Shown here: piece after piece, positions 9,815 to 17,895 of the stretch | Layout of the letters: each line of letters starts with the position of its first letter | How positions within the stretch are numbered: position 1 is the stretch's first letter | Assembly (NCBI RefSeq): GCF_022482905.1 | Contig: NZ_JAKVOI010000001.1 | Span: forward strand, 620,001 to 684,000 | Direction of reading: 5' to 3' | DNA: 64,000 nucleotides | Source: Clostridium sp. | GTDB taxonomy: Bacteria; Bacillota; Clostridia; Clostridiales; Clostridiaceae | Position numbers and translations under genes: made by a program | Notes under the pieces: generated by a model | Seen by the model: only the letters and a program-made list of their open reading frames with translations | Told to the model about the DNA's origin: nothing | Databases searched by the model: none

Positions 9815-11511
9815 AATGACCTCATCTCTTCAATTTGTGCAAATAATTCTTTTAATTTTTCTGCAGCTTTTTTTATTTCCTGCTCATCCTGTTTCTGTAG
9901 AATATCCTCGAAAAGCTGTAAATTATAATCCAATATTTCTCTGATTTCACCTACTGATTCTTCATACAACCTTTCGCCTTTTGCTATGAGAAGTTTGTTT
10001 TCTTCCTTGTCTCTCGGGTGAATTTTGAGGCTGCTTAATTCTTGAAGCCTTTTTTCAATCTCTTCTTTAGACATATAACCTGGATTTTTTTCAATTACAA
10101 TTCTTTTTTTGAGCCCAGTGGATACTACTGTCACTTCAACTTCCAGAATTCCGTTTATATCATAGGTATATCTTATATCAACGGCCTGCTGTCCCGCTGG
10201 TGAAGGAGGAATGTCCACATTGATTTCTCCAAGCAGTATATTATCTTTTGTCAGTCTGCTTTCTCCCTGCAGTATTTCTACATTGATTATCTTCTGATTA
10301 TCCTGTATTGTATATAATCTTTCAGTTTTACTTACTGGAATTACAGTGTTTCTCTCAATTATAGGGCAGAAATGGCCTGATTCATAATATCCGCCGGGTT
10401 TCTTTACTGAAACATCAGTACCCAGTGTATAAGGGCATACGTCTGTAAGAACTACCTCTCTCAAATGCATATTCCTCTCTTTCATGGCACCCTGTATTCC
10501 TGCACCAAGTGCTACGGCTTCATCTGGATTTATACTTGTATTTGGAATACGCCCGAATAATTTGCTTACAAAAGTTCTGACAAGGGGAAGTTTTGTTGCA
10601 CCACCCACTAGAACTATGGAATCAATTTCCTTTGCCTTTATCTCTGCATCATTTAATGCTCTTTCCACAGGCCTCCTAAGCCTTAATATCAAACTCTGAC
10701 AGGCTTTTTCATACTCTCCAATATTAAAATTGCATTTTAATATTTTACCGTCTATTTTGCAGCTCATTGAAGTTTCCCTGCTGGTGGAAAATCCAATTTT
10801 AGCTTTCTCTGCCTGCTTTTTAATAATTGCCAGAGTTTTATAGTTTAGATTTTCCATATTCAAATTGTTTTTCTTTAAAAACAGTGACAGAATAATGTCA
10901 GTAAAATCCTCTCCTCCAAGGTAATTGTCTCCAGCTACAGCACGTACTTCCATTACATTTTTGTACAGTTCCAGTATGGACACGTCAAAAGTTCCGCCGC
11001 CCAAATCAAAAACAAGGAATTTGGTGCTTAATTCCTGTTGATGAAGTCCATAAGCTATAGCCGCAGCAGTAGGTTCGTTTATAAGCCTTTCAACCTTCAG
11101 ACCCGCCAGTTCCCCGGCTCTCTTTGTAGCTTTTCTCTGGGTGTCGTTAAAATAGGCGGGAACGCTTATAATGGCCTCTTTTACGGATTTTCCAAGATAT
11201 GCTTCGGCGTCTTTTTTCAATGAACGGATTATCAGCGCAGATAATTCTTCTGGCAGAAAGCTTCTGTCACCCAGCGTGAAAATCTTTTTGGAACCCATGT
11301 TTCTTTTGAATACACTTGCGGTCATGTCCGGATGTGTTATCTGTCTTTCCTTTGCAATCTTACCTACAAATATTTGGCCGGAATCATCCATGCTTACCAC
11401 GGAAGGTGTTATGTTTTCATCAAAAACATTGGGGATTATTACGGACTCGTTTCCATTCCAGTATGAAACCAAACTGTTGGTAGTTCCCAGATCTATTCCT
11501 ATAATAGGCAT
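9811..11511 (-). CDS. hscC: HscC-type Hsp70 chaperone
   Basis: 566 residues, shorter than DnaK (about 610-640) and close to E. coli HscC. The actin-like ATPase domain has all phosphate-binding motifs: GIDLGTTNS (residues 5-13), [11 protein letters not shown] (168-178), [12 protein letters not shown] (144-155) and [10 protein letters not shown]. The substrate-binding beta domain ([26 protein letters not shown]) is followed by a short helical lid. The start is placed at MPIIGIDLG because AGGGGAA precedes this ATG; a longer reading adds 12 residues without a ribosome site. It sits in a three-gene operon with a TPR protein upstream (1 base apart) and the J/TPR protein downstream (4-base overlap), not with grpE-dnaJ, so it is a specialised Hsp70, not the housekeeping DnaK. 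Confidence 0.9.
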   Translation of the reverse strand: MPIIGIDLGTTNSLVSYWNGNESVIIPNVFDENITPSVVSMDDSGQIFVGKIAKERQITHPDMTASVFKRNMGSKKIFTLGDRSFLPEELSALIIRSLKKDAEAYLGKSVKEAIISVPAYFNDTQRKATKRAGELAGLKVERLINEPTAAAIAYGLHQQELSTKFLVFDLGGGTFDVSILELYKNVMEVRAVAGDNYLGGEDFTDIILSLFLKKNNLNMENLNYKTLAIIKKQAEKAKIGFSTSRETSMSCKIDGKILKCNFNIGEYEKACQSLILRLRRPVERALNDAEIKAKEIDSIVLVGGATKLPLVRTFVSKLFGRIPNTSINPDEAVALGAGIQGAMKERNMHLREVVLTDVCPYTLGTDVSVKKPGGYYESGHFCPIIERNTVIPVSKTERLYTIQDNQKIINVEILQGESRLTKDNILLGEINVDIPPSPAGQQAVDIRYTYDINGILEVEVTVVSTGLKKRIVIEKNPGYMSKEEIEKRLQELSSLKIHPRDKEENKLLIAKGERLYEESVGEIREILDYNLQLFEDILQKQDEQEIKKAAEKLKELFAQIEEMRSL

Positions 11512-11512
11512 T

Positions 11513-12388
11513 TTAAAATTTCCCCTGTTCAGTATAATCTTTGTCACTTGAAAAGCTGCTGGCTGAATCTAAATTTGATATAATTGTTTCACTGTCCGGA
11601 TATTTAACCCTTATTTTATTATAGATGTTTTTCGACTCTTCATATTTTCCCATATGGAGACAGCAGTCCGCAAGGCCATATTGTACATCTGTGCTGTCAG
11701 ATGACAGTTCAAGGCACTTTTTATAATCTCCATAAGCATGTTCAAGTTTCCCAATTCGTACATATACATGGGCTCTGTATAGATGCGCCTCGAAGTCTTC
11801 ATTATCCAGACCTATGGCATAGGATAATTTATCAAGGGACATTTTAATATTATTTACCTCGGAATAGTATCTTCCTTCCAGAATAATCAGATCCAGATGC
11901 TTCGGGAAAATTTCCTTAGCTTCTAGGATTGATTTTTGACACGTGTATAAATTCTTGTTTTTTAATGCAAAGTACGCTTCATAATATAGATTTATAAAGT
12001 CATCGTAGGAACCATTTATATTTTCCTCAAATAGGTCATATCTCAGTTTATATTGGAAATTTATATTTGACAATACAAATTGTATGAAGGTTTTAGAGAA
12101 TGCACTGCTGAGTTCCTCACTTCTAGTACTCCACTTGAAATATTTGTTGAAAAGTATCCACACTTTATAGGGCAAGTTGCGGTTGTCTGTAAGAAAATTC
12201 AGCAATTCATTGCTTGAGGTTTTAATCCCAAGTTTTGAAATTGAGTCATCTATAAGCATGTTCCATCTTTTAATATCAATTCTTGAAGAGAAATTATCGT
12301 ACAAATCTTTAAGAGTGTTATTGAATTCGACAACGGCATTTTCAGTATAAGTTTCTCTTTTTTTAAAATTCCTAAATAAGTTAATCAT
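11513..12388 (-). CDS. TPR protein, J-less paralogue of the downstream co-chaperone
   Basis: 291 residues. It matches residues about 75-340 of the 834-residue J/TPR protein along its length ([16 protein letters not shown] against [36 protein letters not shown] against [20 protein letters not shown]) but lacks the J domain and the long C-terminal TPR array. About three TPRs are visible (residues 170-280). First gene of the chaperone operon; its stop is one base from the Hsp70 start. I chose the ATG at 12388 with GGCAGGA before it over the ATG at 12418, which has no ribosome site. Possible roles are client adaptor, competitor of the J protein, or scaffold; none is shown. Confidence 0.82.
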   Translation of the reverse strand: MINLFRNFKKRETYTENAVVEFNNTLKDLYDNFSSRIDIKRWNMLIDDSISKLGIKTSSNELLNFLTDNRNLPYKVWILFNKYFKWSTRSEELSSAFSKTFIQFVLSNINFQYKLRYDLFEENINGSYDDFINLYYEAYFALKNKNLYTCQKSILEAKEIFPKHLDLIILEGRYYSEVNNIKMSLDKLSYAIGLDNEDFEAHLYRAHVYVRIGKLEHAYGDYKKCLELSSDSTDVQYGLADCCLHMGKYEESKNIYNKIRVKYPDSETIISNLDSASSFSSDKDYTEQGKF

Positions 12389-12547
12389 AACAATCCTGCC
12401 TTTTCCATACTTGGTCATATTATATAAATTTTACAATAAAACTTGTAAATTTTCCATACATCAGTTGAAAATTAGATTATTGATTTATAGTAGAAAGTAA
12501 ATTATTGTATGGTATAATTATATGAATAAAACAATGGGAGGTCCAAA

Positions 12548-12760
12548 ATGGAAAAAATACAATATGTTTGTCCAAAGTGTGGCAGCAGGGAATATGAATC
12601 GGATCAATTTCAGGCAACAGGAGGAAATTTCGCAAAAATATTTGATGTACAGAATAAGAAGTTTATTACTGTCAGCTGCAAGAGATGTGGGTATACGGAA
12701 TTGTATAAAGATCAGTCTTCTACTGGATGGAATATTTTAGATTTGCTAATAGGAAATTAA
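12548..12760 (+). CDS. Small zinc-ribbon protein
   Basis: 70 residues with two CxxC knuckles, CPKCGSREYESD near residue 8 and CKRCGYTELY near residue 44, which make a zinc ribbon of the small nucleic-acid-binding type. GGGAGG lies directly before the ATG, and TATAAT at 12513-12518 is a plausible -10. It is divergent from the chaperone operon. Function is unknown beyond zinc binding. Confidence 0.82.
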   Translation: MEKIQYVCPKCGSREYESDQFQATGGNFAKIFDVQNKKFITVSCKRCGYTELYKDQSSTGWNILDLLIGN

Positions 12761-12805
12761 CCTATTAGCTTTTATAAAAATTAGAATCATTAAATATTAT
12801 TTATA

Positions 12806-13299
12806 GATACTCCAGATTCACATTTAAAGAGAAGACAGGTATATGGACACCAACTATTTGCAGCTATACTTTCATGTGATAAAAAGGGATATAATCTTAT
12901 AGGCGGGTTAAAAACAAATCGTATTATTTACCCGAAAGGGTTTGGCATTCAAATTAAACAGTTTACCCAATATATTGAAAAGAATGATGTTTGCCTCGTT
13001 ACAGTAAACAATTCTCAATACTGGGTTTATCGTTATGAAAGTGCCCTGAAAGGTATTGATAATGTAGTAGTTTTACTATGCTGGCAAAAACAGCTTTAAA
13101 AAAGAAGGAGCGCTCCGTGCATTCTTATGCACTTATATGGAATTAAGCAGTCAAACTATTCTTGAATATTACAGCAATAGATGGCCTATAAAGATATTTT
13201 TTAGGCAGACTAAAAACAACATTGGAATCAATAGATATCAGGTTAGATCTTCTAAAGCTATTGATAGAATATTATTATTGGCTTGTTTAACTTATATAT
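12806..13299 (+). pseudogene. IS701-like transposase remnant
   Basis: The frame starting at 12806 reads VYGHQLFAAILSCDKKGY, then LIGGLKTNRIIYPKGFG and YIEKNDVCLVTV, ending in a stop near 13099. Another frame then continues with ILEYYSNRWPIKIFFRQTKN and NIGINRYQVRSSKAIDRI. These are the middle and C-terminal blocks (including the YxxRWxIExFFR motif with its Glu changed) of IS701-type DDE transposases. The N-terminus is missing and there is at least one frameshift and one internal stop, so the gene is dead. I could not define the element ends. Confidence 0.75.
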
Positions 13300-13428
13300 A
13301 ATGTAGACACTGAAACAAAAGAAATAATGTTTGAAATTTTAAAAGTTAGAAAAACTAATGCAATATTAATAATTATTTCTCATATTACTAAAGGAATAGA
13401 CTTTATAGATAAAATTATTGAAATATAA
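13300..13428 (+). pseudogene. ABC transporter ATPase tail fragment
   Basis: A 42-codon frame reads DTETKEIMFEILKVRKTNAI, then LIIISH and FIDKIIEI before a stop. This resembles the D-loop to H-loop (switch His) part of an ABC exporter ATPase. No Walker A, signature or membrane domain is present, so it is a fragment. It abuts the transposase remnant, consistent with deletion between repeats or insertion elements. Short, so the assignment is tentative. Confidence 0.45.
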
Positions 13429-13458
13429 AATGACAAAAAACTCTATACCTAGACATAC

Positions 13459-13626
13459 TGAGTAAATTGGAAAAAAACGAATATATCCAACGTGAGAAAT
13501 CAGACAAAGACCGCCGCAGCCAGTGAGATATCGGAGGTGACAACGAGGATTTTCGCAAACAGATGCTGGAGAAACTTATGGAACATGGACATCACTTCAG
13601 GGGACATGGAGACATTTCCTTTGGAG
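13459..13626 (+). pseudogene. Deleted copy of the MarR gene at 6614-7213
   Basis: Nearly identical in two blocks to the MarR gene. 13459-13520 matches about 6831-6893 (LSKLEKNEYIQRE region), and then, after an internal deletion, the sequence matches 7054-7150 (GDNEDF, HGHHFRGHGD tail). The promoter, the first half and most of the middle are absent. It cannot make a working regulator. It shows that a second MarR copy once lay here, or that this segment was duplicated and then eroded. Confidence 0.8.
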
Positions 13627-13866
13627 TATGACCCCTTAAAGTAGACATGGCAAATAACCAAAACTACGTTAAGGGTGCTTCTCTATGTCTAGAAAATAAG
13701 TTCATTGAATATGTATAATTCTTAAAGTACTTGTAAAACTATTTTAAGTAAGATATATAGAGGAGAAGTTTGAAACTAAAAGTAGTGGGTGGCCAATAAA
13801 AAAGTGCATAACAAACAAGCCATTCACAAGTAATGGATGGAATAAATTGTCATTATAAAATCAGGC
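13627..13866. other. Non-coding junction between MarR remnant and IS110-family element
   Basis: 240 bases with no gene. It begins with GACCCCTTAAAGTAGACATG and contains ATGTCTAGAAAATAA, which look like the terminal repeat and first codons of an IS3-type element, but too little is left to name it. The part from about 13770 to 13866 is probably the right end of the IS110-family element; I could not fix its boundary. Confidence 0.3.
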
Positions 13867-15120
13867 TTACGCAGTCACAACAGGATCATCAATTATTGTG
13901 TAACCTCTTTTCCTGAACAGTTCCAGAGCTTGTGACCTTGTCAGAATCTTGGATTCCTTGACAGGGCGATGCTCCAAAAACCCTTCCGGAGTATATGGCT
14001 CCAGTTTGCTTAAGATGTTCCAGATAGCGGTCAGAAGCATCTTGCAAACAGCAATGATAGCCTTTTTGTGTCCCCTGTGGGTTTTGATTCTGTGATACCT
14101 CTCTTTGAATTCAGGATGCTTTTTGGATTTTATTAATGCGCTGGCAAGCTGAACAAGAAGAGGCTTCAAATAACAACCAGCACGAGAAATACGTGTGGAT
14201 TTCACTTTACCAGCACTTTGGTCGTTACGTGGGCAACAACCAGCCCAGGAAACCAGATGTTTGGATGACGGGAACACCGACATATCGGGACCAATCTCAG
14301 AGAGAATGACAATAGCGGTCATCGAATTTTTATCTAACCCTGGAATCGTGTAAAGAAAATCCAAAACAGCGGAGAAGGGTTCTGCAATCAGAAGGATCTC
14401 CTGCTCAATTTCCTGTCTGTGGGCTTCAAGCTCGTCGATGTGTGCGAGACATTGTCGGAGTTTGACAGCCTGCTCAGGGGAAATGGCACCATCGACAGCT
14501 GACTGTATTTCTTCAAGCGGAGTTTTACAACGTCCATCGACAAAAGGAGCAACGTCAAAGCGTTCACCCGGATGGTCGAGCATGTAGTTGGTGATAGATC
14601 TGGAAGATTTACCAAATACATCGCTGAAAACATCATCAAGCTTTAGATTTGAGACAGTAAGACAGTTCTGGGCACGGTTCTTTTCACCGGACAGCATATT
14701 TGTCAGCTTAAAGCGATAACGTATCAGGTCACGCAGCTGACGAACTTCAGGGGAAGGAATAAAGCTTGGTTTGATCATATCGCACATAAAAAGATCACAG
14801 ATCCATCTGGCATCCTTGACATCGGTTTTATTTCCTTTTTGAGGCTTTGTATATTTCGGATGTGCAAGGGTAACAAAACAGGTTTTCTCAAGGATGTTGA
14901 ATACAGGAATCCAATACTTGCCGGAGGATTCCATACAGACATCCAAACAGGAGTATTTAGCAAGCCATTCAGCTAATTCTTTTAGACCTTTAGAAAAGGA
15001 AGAAAAACGAGCCTGTTTGTACTCAGTACGTCCATTGGTATCGGTAATTCCGATGCAGGCATAGATCCAGGTTTTGTGGACATCAAGTCCACAGCAGTTT
15101 TTACGAAAGATTTTAAACAT
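13867..15120 (-). CDS. IS110-family transposase (DEDD recombinase)
   Basis: 417 residues, full length for the family. The N-terminal DEDD catalytic domain starts CCGLDVHKTWIYACI (first Asp at residue 13), followed by DVCMESSGKYWIPVF and TDVKDARW. The C-terminal transposase_20 domain reads IPGLDKNSMTAIVILSEIGP and LVSWAGCCPRNDQSAGKVKS, and contains the conserved Ser region. AGGAGG lies just before the ATG at 15120; a longer upstream reading has no ribosome site. IS110 enzymes cut and paste without terminal inverted repeats, guided by an element-encoded bridge RNA (established). The frame is intact, so the element may still move. Its GC content is visibly higher than that of its neighbours. Confidence 0.93.
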   Translation of the reverse strand: MFKIFRKNCCGLDVHKTWIYACIGITDTNGRTEYKQARFSSFSKGLKELAEWLAKYSCLDVCMESSGKYWIPVFNILEKTCFVTLAHPKYTKPQKGNKTDVKDARWICDLFMCDMIKPSFIPSPEVRQLRDLIRYRFKLTNMLSGEKNRAQNCLTVSNLKLDDVFSDVFGKSSRSITNYMLDHPGERFDVAPFVDGRCKTPLEEIQSAVDGAISPEQAVKLRQCLAHIDELEAHRQEIEQEILLIAEPFSAVLDFLYTIPGLDKNSMTAIVILSEIGPDMSVFPSSKHLVSWAGCCPRNDQSAGKVKSTRISRAGCYLKPLLVQLASALIKSKKHPEFKERYHRIKTHRGHKKAIIAVCKMLLTAIWNILSKLEPYTPEGFLEHRPVKESKILTRSQALELFRKRGYTIIDDPVVTA

Positions 15121-15350
15121 AGAGTTCCTCCTACAAAAAGAATGGTAGGGCTGGCAGGGACTGGTCATCCGGCGAAATCGAGTCAACTTCGGAAGAGATA
15201 AGTTTACGGGCTACTGTTTTGCGCCATTCATTGATGCCTTAACGGATGACCGACCTATATAACTATACGGGGTTGCCGCTATACAGCCTCGCCACTCACC
15301 TCCTCAGGTTCTGTAGTGTGCCAGCGACCTACAAGAGAAGAATAACACAA
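15121..15350 (-). ncRNA. IS110 left-end non-coding region, candidate bridge RNA
   Basis: About 230 GC-richer bases precede the transposase start (minus-strand sense). They hold a perfect 9-bp inverted repeat (GGTCATCCG at 15163-15171, CGGATGACC at 15243-15251) and further short complementarities. In IS110-group elements this upstream leader encodes the bridge RNA whose two loops pair with target and donor DNA. Position and structure fit, but I cannot fold it or identify the guide loops. The open frame that runs through here into ppk2 is not a real N-terminus. Confidence 0.4.
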
Positions 15351-15409
15351 AAAAGAGCGAAAGGAAGATGGGAGTTGAAGGGTTTCATAACCCCATCGGT
15401 GCCTTTCGC
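15351..15409 (-). terminator. Strong hairpin with T-run (minus strand) upstream of ppk2
   Basis: GCGAAAGG (15357-15364) pairs with CCTTTCGC (15402-15409), and inside them GATGG pairs with CCATC, so a long stem forms. Read on the minus strand the stem is followed by TCTTTTTT, a typical intrinsic terminator that would stop antisense transcription entering the IS110 element. On the plus strand it lies in the leader of ppk2 just before its ribosome site. Confidence 0.5.
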
Positions 15410-15428
15410 AGAAAGGTGGATTATAACT

Positions 15429-16241
15429 ATGAATAAATTTATAATTGAGTCACAACAGCAAATTGATTTGAGAACTTTTGATCCTAACGATACTGATGGA
15501 TTATCAAAGGATTCCATTAATGAAGAATACTTAAATTTACAAAAGAAGTTTGCACACCTTCAGGATATTTTCTATGCTTCCAAAAAATTTGCACTGCTTA
15601 TAGTACTGCAGGGAATAGACTGCAGTGGCAAGGATGGAAGTACCAGGAAACTACTCACCGGAATAAATCCCAATGGATTCAGAGTAGAAAGCTTTAAAGA
15701 GCCAACTCAAGAAGAATTAGGGCACGATTATCTTTGGAGAATACACAAATCAGTTCCCCAAAGGGGCATCATAACCATTTTTAACAGATCATATTATGAA
15801 GATGTACTGGTTACACGCGTACACGGGCTTATAGATGATAATACAGCTTTTAATAGATTCAAAGAAATAAATATGTTTGAAAAATTTCTTGTAAACAACA
15901 ATACTGTAATAATAAAATTTTTTCTGCATATATCAAAGGACTTTCAGAAGAAAAAATTAGAAGATAGATTGGAGATTCCAGAAAAGCACTGGAAATTTTC
16001 AGCATCAGATCTTAAGGAGAGAAAGTTTTGGAATAAGTACCAGCAATATTACGAAGACTTGCTATGTAATTGCAGTACCGATGAAGCTCCATGGAATATT
16101 GTTCCTGCCAATAAAAGATGGTTTAGAGACTATATTGTGTTAAAAACTACGGTGAATGTACTTAATAATCTAAAGTTAAAATATCCAGATATAGATGAAA
16201 ATATAAAAGAGCTCATAAATAAAGTTAAGGAAAGCAATTAG
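15429..16241 (+). CDS. ppk2: Polyphosphate kinase 2 family protein
   Basis: 270 residues of the PPK2 family, P-loop kinases that move phosphate between polyphosphate and nucleotides. Walker A is GIDCSGKDGSTRK, Walker B is NRSYYEDVLVTRVHG, and the lid region is SASDLKERKFWNKYQQYYED. Family members of this length usually make ADP or ATP from AMP or ADP using polyphosphate, but the class cannot be told reliably by eye. The start is ATG 15429, with AAAGGTGG upstream. The open frame continues 61 codons further up, but those lie in IS-derived, GC-rich sequence and are not family-like. The promoter of this gene may have been replaced by the IS110 insertion. Confidence 0.88.
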   Translation: MNKFIIESQQQIDLRTFDPNDTDGLSKDSINEEYLNLQKKFAHLQDIFYASKKFALLIVLQGIDCSGKDGSTRKLLTGINPNGFRVESFKEPTQEELGHDYLWRIHKSVPQRGIITIFNRSYYEDVLVTRVHGLIDDNTAFNRFKEINMFEKFLVNNNTVIIKFFLHISKDFQKKKLEDRLEIPEKHWKFSASDLKERKFWNKYQQYYEDLLCNCSTDEAPWNIVPANKRWFRDYIVLKTTVNVLNNLKLKYPDIDENIKELINKVKESN

Positions 16242-16334
16242 ATTAATCCATACATTTATTTTATCTATGCTGTTTCTAAGCCATTTCCATTTAATATAAA
16301 AATCATTCAATTCTTGTTTGCCTAAATTAGAAGG

Positions 16335-16402
16335 GCTTATAATTAAGTAGAACTTACAATATTTGGCAAAGATTTAATAGAATATACACATAACACAGGG
16401 AG
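16335..16402 (+). repeat. Upstream segment duplicated near 33285
   Basis: The stretch from GGCTTATAATTAAGTAGAAC through GGCAAAGATTTAATAGAATA recurs at about 33280-33335 with roughly 80 per cent identity by eye. It leads into the cell-wall-binding remnant here and into degenerate sequence there, so it is probably the old upstream region of a duplicated surface-protein gene. Confidence 0.55.
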
Positions 16403-17119
16403 ATGATATTTTATATGTGCACAAAAAGAGTAAGAACAATTATTGGAGCCGTACTTATGTCCTTGAACTGGCCTGAGGGGAGTGATAATGTAGTGCTGGT
16501 GTCTGGCGAAGGTTATGCGGATGCAGTAAGTGCTTCAGTATTGGACAAGAAACTGGATGCACCAATACTTTTAACCACACCTGACACACTGAGCTCGGAT
16601 ACCAGGACAGCACTTGATGCATTGAAACCAAAAAACATATATATTGTTGGTGGGGAGGGCTTTTCAGACGTTCTCTCAGCAGCACCAGCAGCTGCTGCAA
16701 AAGATGAAATATTACTTTTAGCTGATAATGATAAAACTTCAACTAAATCGACAATTGATTTTATAAAAGCAAATAATTCGAAAGTCACGGTTATTGGAAC
16801 TTCGAATATAATAAATGATGATATGTACAAAACTTTCGGAGCAGCTCAGAGGGTAGATGGAGAAGTATACAGATTTGCAACAAACTTGAATGTATTGAAC
16901 AATTTCAAAGAAATTTTCAAGACTGATAAATTATATATTGCAAATGCAAGTTCAGCTACACCGGATAATCTGTATGCAGATGTATTGGCAGCTTCAGCAG
17001 TTGCCGGAAAGTATTCAGCACCACTGGTATTAGTTGACACTGAAGGTTCAAGTGCAACAACAGATGCAATAGCGTATATCAGGAATAATACTGCAGACAG
17101 TACTGATTTGCAAATCTAA
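16403..17119 (+). pseudogene. Cell wall-binding repeat 2 (CWB2) protein fragment
   Basis: 238 residues. Two to three CWB2 units (PF04122) are visible: SGEGYADAVSASVLDKKLDA with PILLTTPD, then KPKNIYIVGGEGFSDVLSAA, and later NLYADVLAASAVAGKYSAPL. CWB2 triplets hold clostridial surface proteins to the wall by binding an anionic polymer. Here there is no signal peptide: the first 25 residues (MIFYMCTKRVRTII...) look like a chance fusion of leader to repeat. The frame also runs into unrelated sequence at its end (DLQI then stop). So this is most likely a truncated remnant of a secreted protein. It could be translated, but it could not be exported by the usual route. Confidence 0.65.
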
Positions 17120-17124
17120 AAAAA

Positions 17125-17745
17125 CCGATTCAATTTTGAAAGCATATTTTTATTTTGTGCCCATTAATGATAACGAAAATTTAAAAATTGAAAAGCTTAA
17201 AATAGATGAATTTAAACGTAATGGATTTACTGTTGTTGAATGGGGTGGTATTATAGTGCTGTAAAAGCGGGTAAAGGAATATGGTCCAATATTTATGTGG
17301 ATAGCATCAGCAAGACCAGTATGATATCCTATACTGAACCTATATATTTAAAGAATCAATTGGTGGGAGTTGCCGGTATAGATATGTCCTTTGATGACCT
17401 AAAAAAATTAATATTGTCTACCAAATTATATGATACAGGAAATGCTTTTTTATTAAGTAATAATTATGATTTTTTAGTGGATAAGTACAGCAAGGATACA
17501 AAATTTGTTGATAATCTTATGAAAAAATTTAACTCCACATCAGAAGAATTATTAGCCACAATAAAAGATATATTAAAAGTTATAGAAAATGTGGACAAGG
17601 CGCCAGTAATGGAACAGCTGAAACTACAGATATTGCTCAAAATTTAATCTATATAACTTCAAAAGCCAATAAAATTTTAGATCTGGCAAAGGAATCAAAG
17701 AGTTCGTCAGAAAGACTAATGAAAGCTATTTTAAAATTCAAACTT
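17125..17745 (+). pseudogene. dCache-type chemoreceptor remnant
   Basis: The frame from 17240 reads WYYSAVKAGKGIWSNIYVDS, then SYTEPIYLKNQLVGVAGIDM and SFDDLKKLI, the membrane-distal end of a dCache_1 ligand domain as found in methyl-accepting chemotaxis proteins. Residues just upstream (KKTDSILKAYFYFVPINDNE) belong to it but in another frame. At about 17615 the frame shifts to NLIYITSKANKILDLAKESK, resembling the end of a receptor signalling domain; the transmembrane, HAMP and kinase-control parts are deleted. No working receptor can be made. A shorter relic of the same segment occurs near 33440-33480. Confidence 0.65.
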
Positions 17746-17804
17746 TAGTCCATCTGAGTTGTTTTCACTCCTGATTCATGCAATATTGCAGCCTATTATA
17801 ATAA

Positions 17805-17861
17805 TCTTCATCAAATCTTCATAGATTTTGTAATTGATTCTTTAAAAATTTCCTTTAAAAT
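17805..17861 (+). promoter_or_regulatory. Promoter with tandem 11-bp response-regulator boxes
   Basis: TCTTCAT occurs at 17805-17811 and again at 17816-17822, exactly 11 bp apart. That is the spacing used by tandem OmpR/PhoB-family response regulators. A plausible promoter follows: TTGATT at 17834-17839, 16-bp spacer, TAAAAT at 17856-17861. This could let the response regulator encoded at 19187 control its own cluster. Confidence 0.5.
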
Positions 17862-17895
17862 GGAAGTTAGAATAAAGATCAAGAGGAGGATTGTC

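Noticed and set aside
15246-15428. N-terminal extension of the polyphosphate kinase
   Set aside because: It lies in GC-rich IS-derived sequence and over a hairpin; the ribosome site and the family start agree on 15429.
16455-16830. Two overlapping minus-strand frames across the CWB2 remnant
   Set aside because: The plus strand carries the recognisable CWB2 repeats; the antisense peptides are low-complexity and have no start signal.
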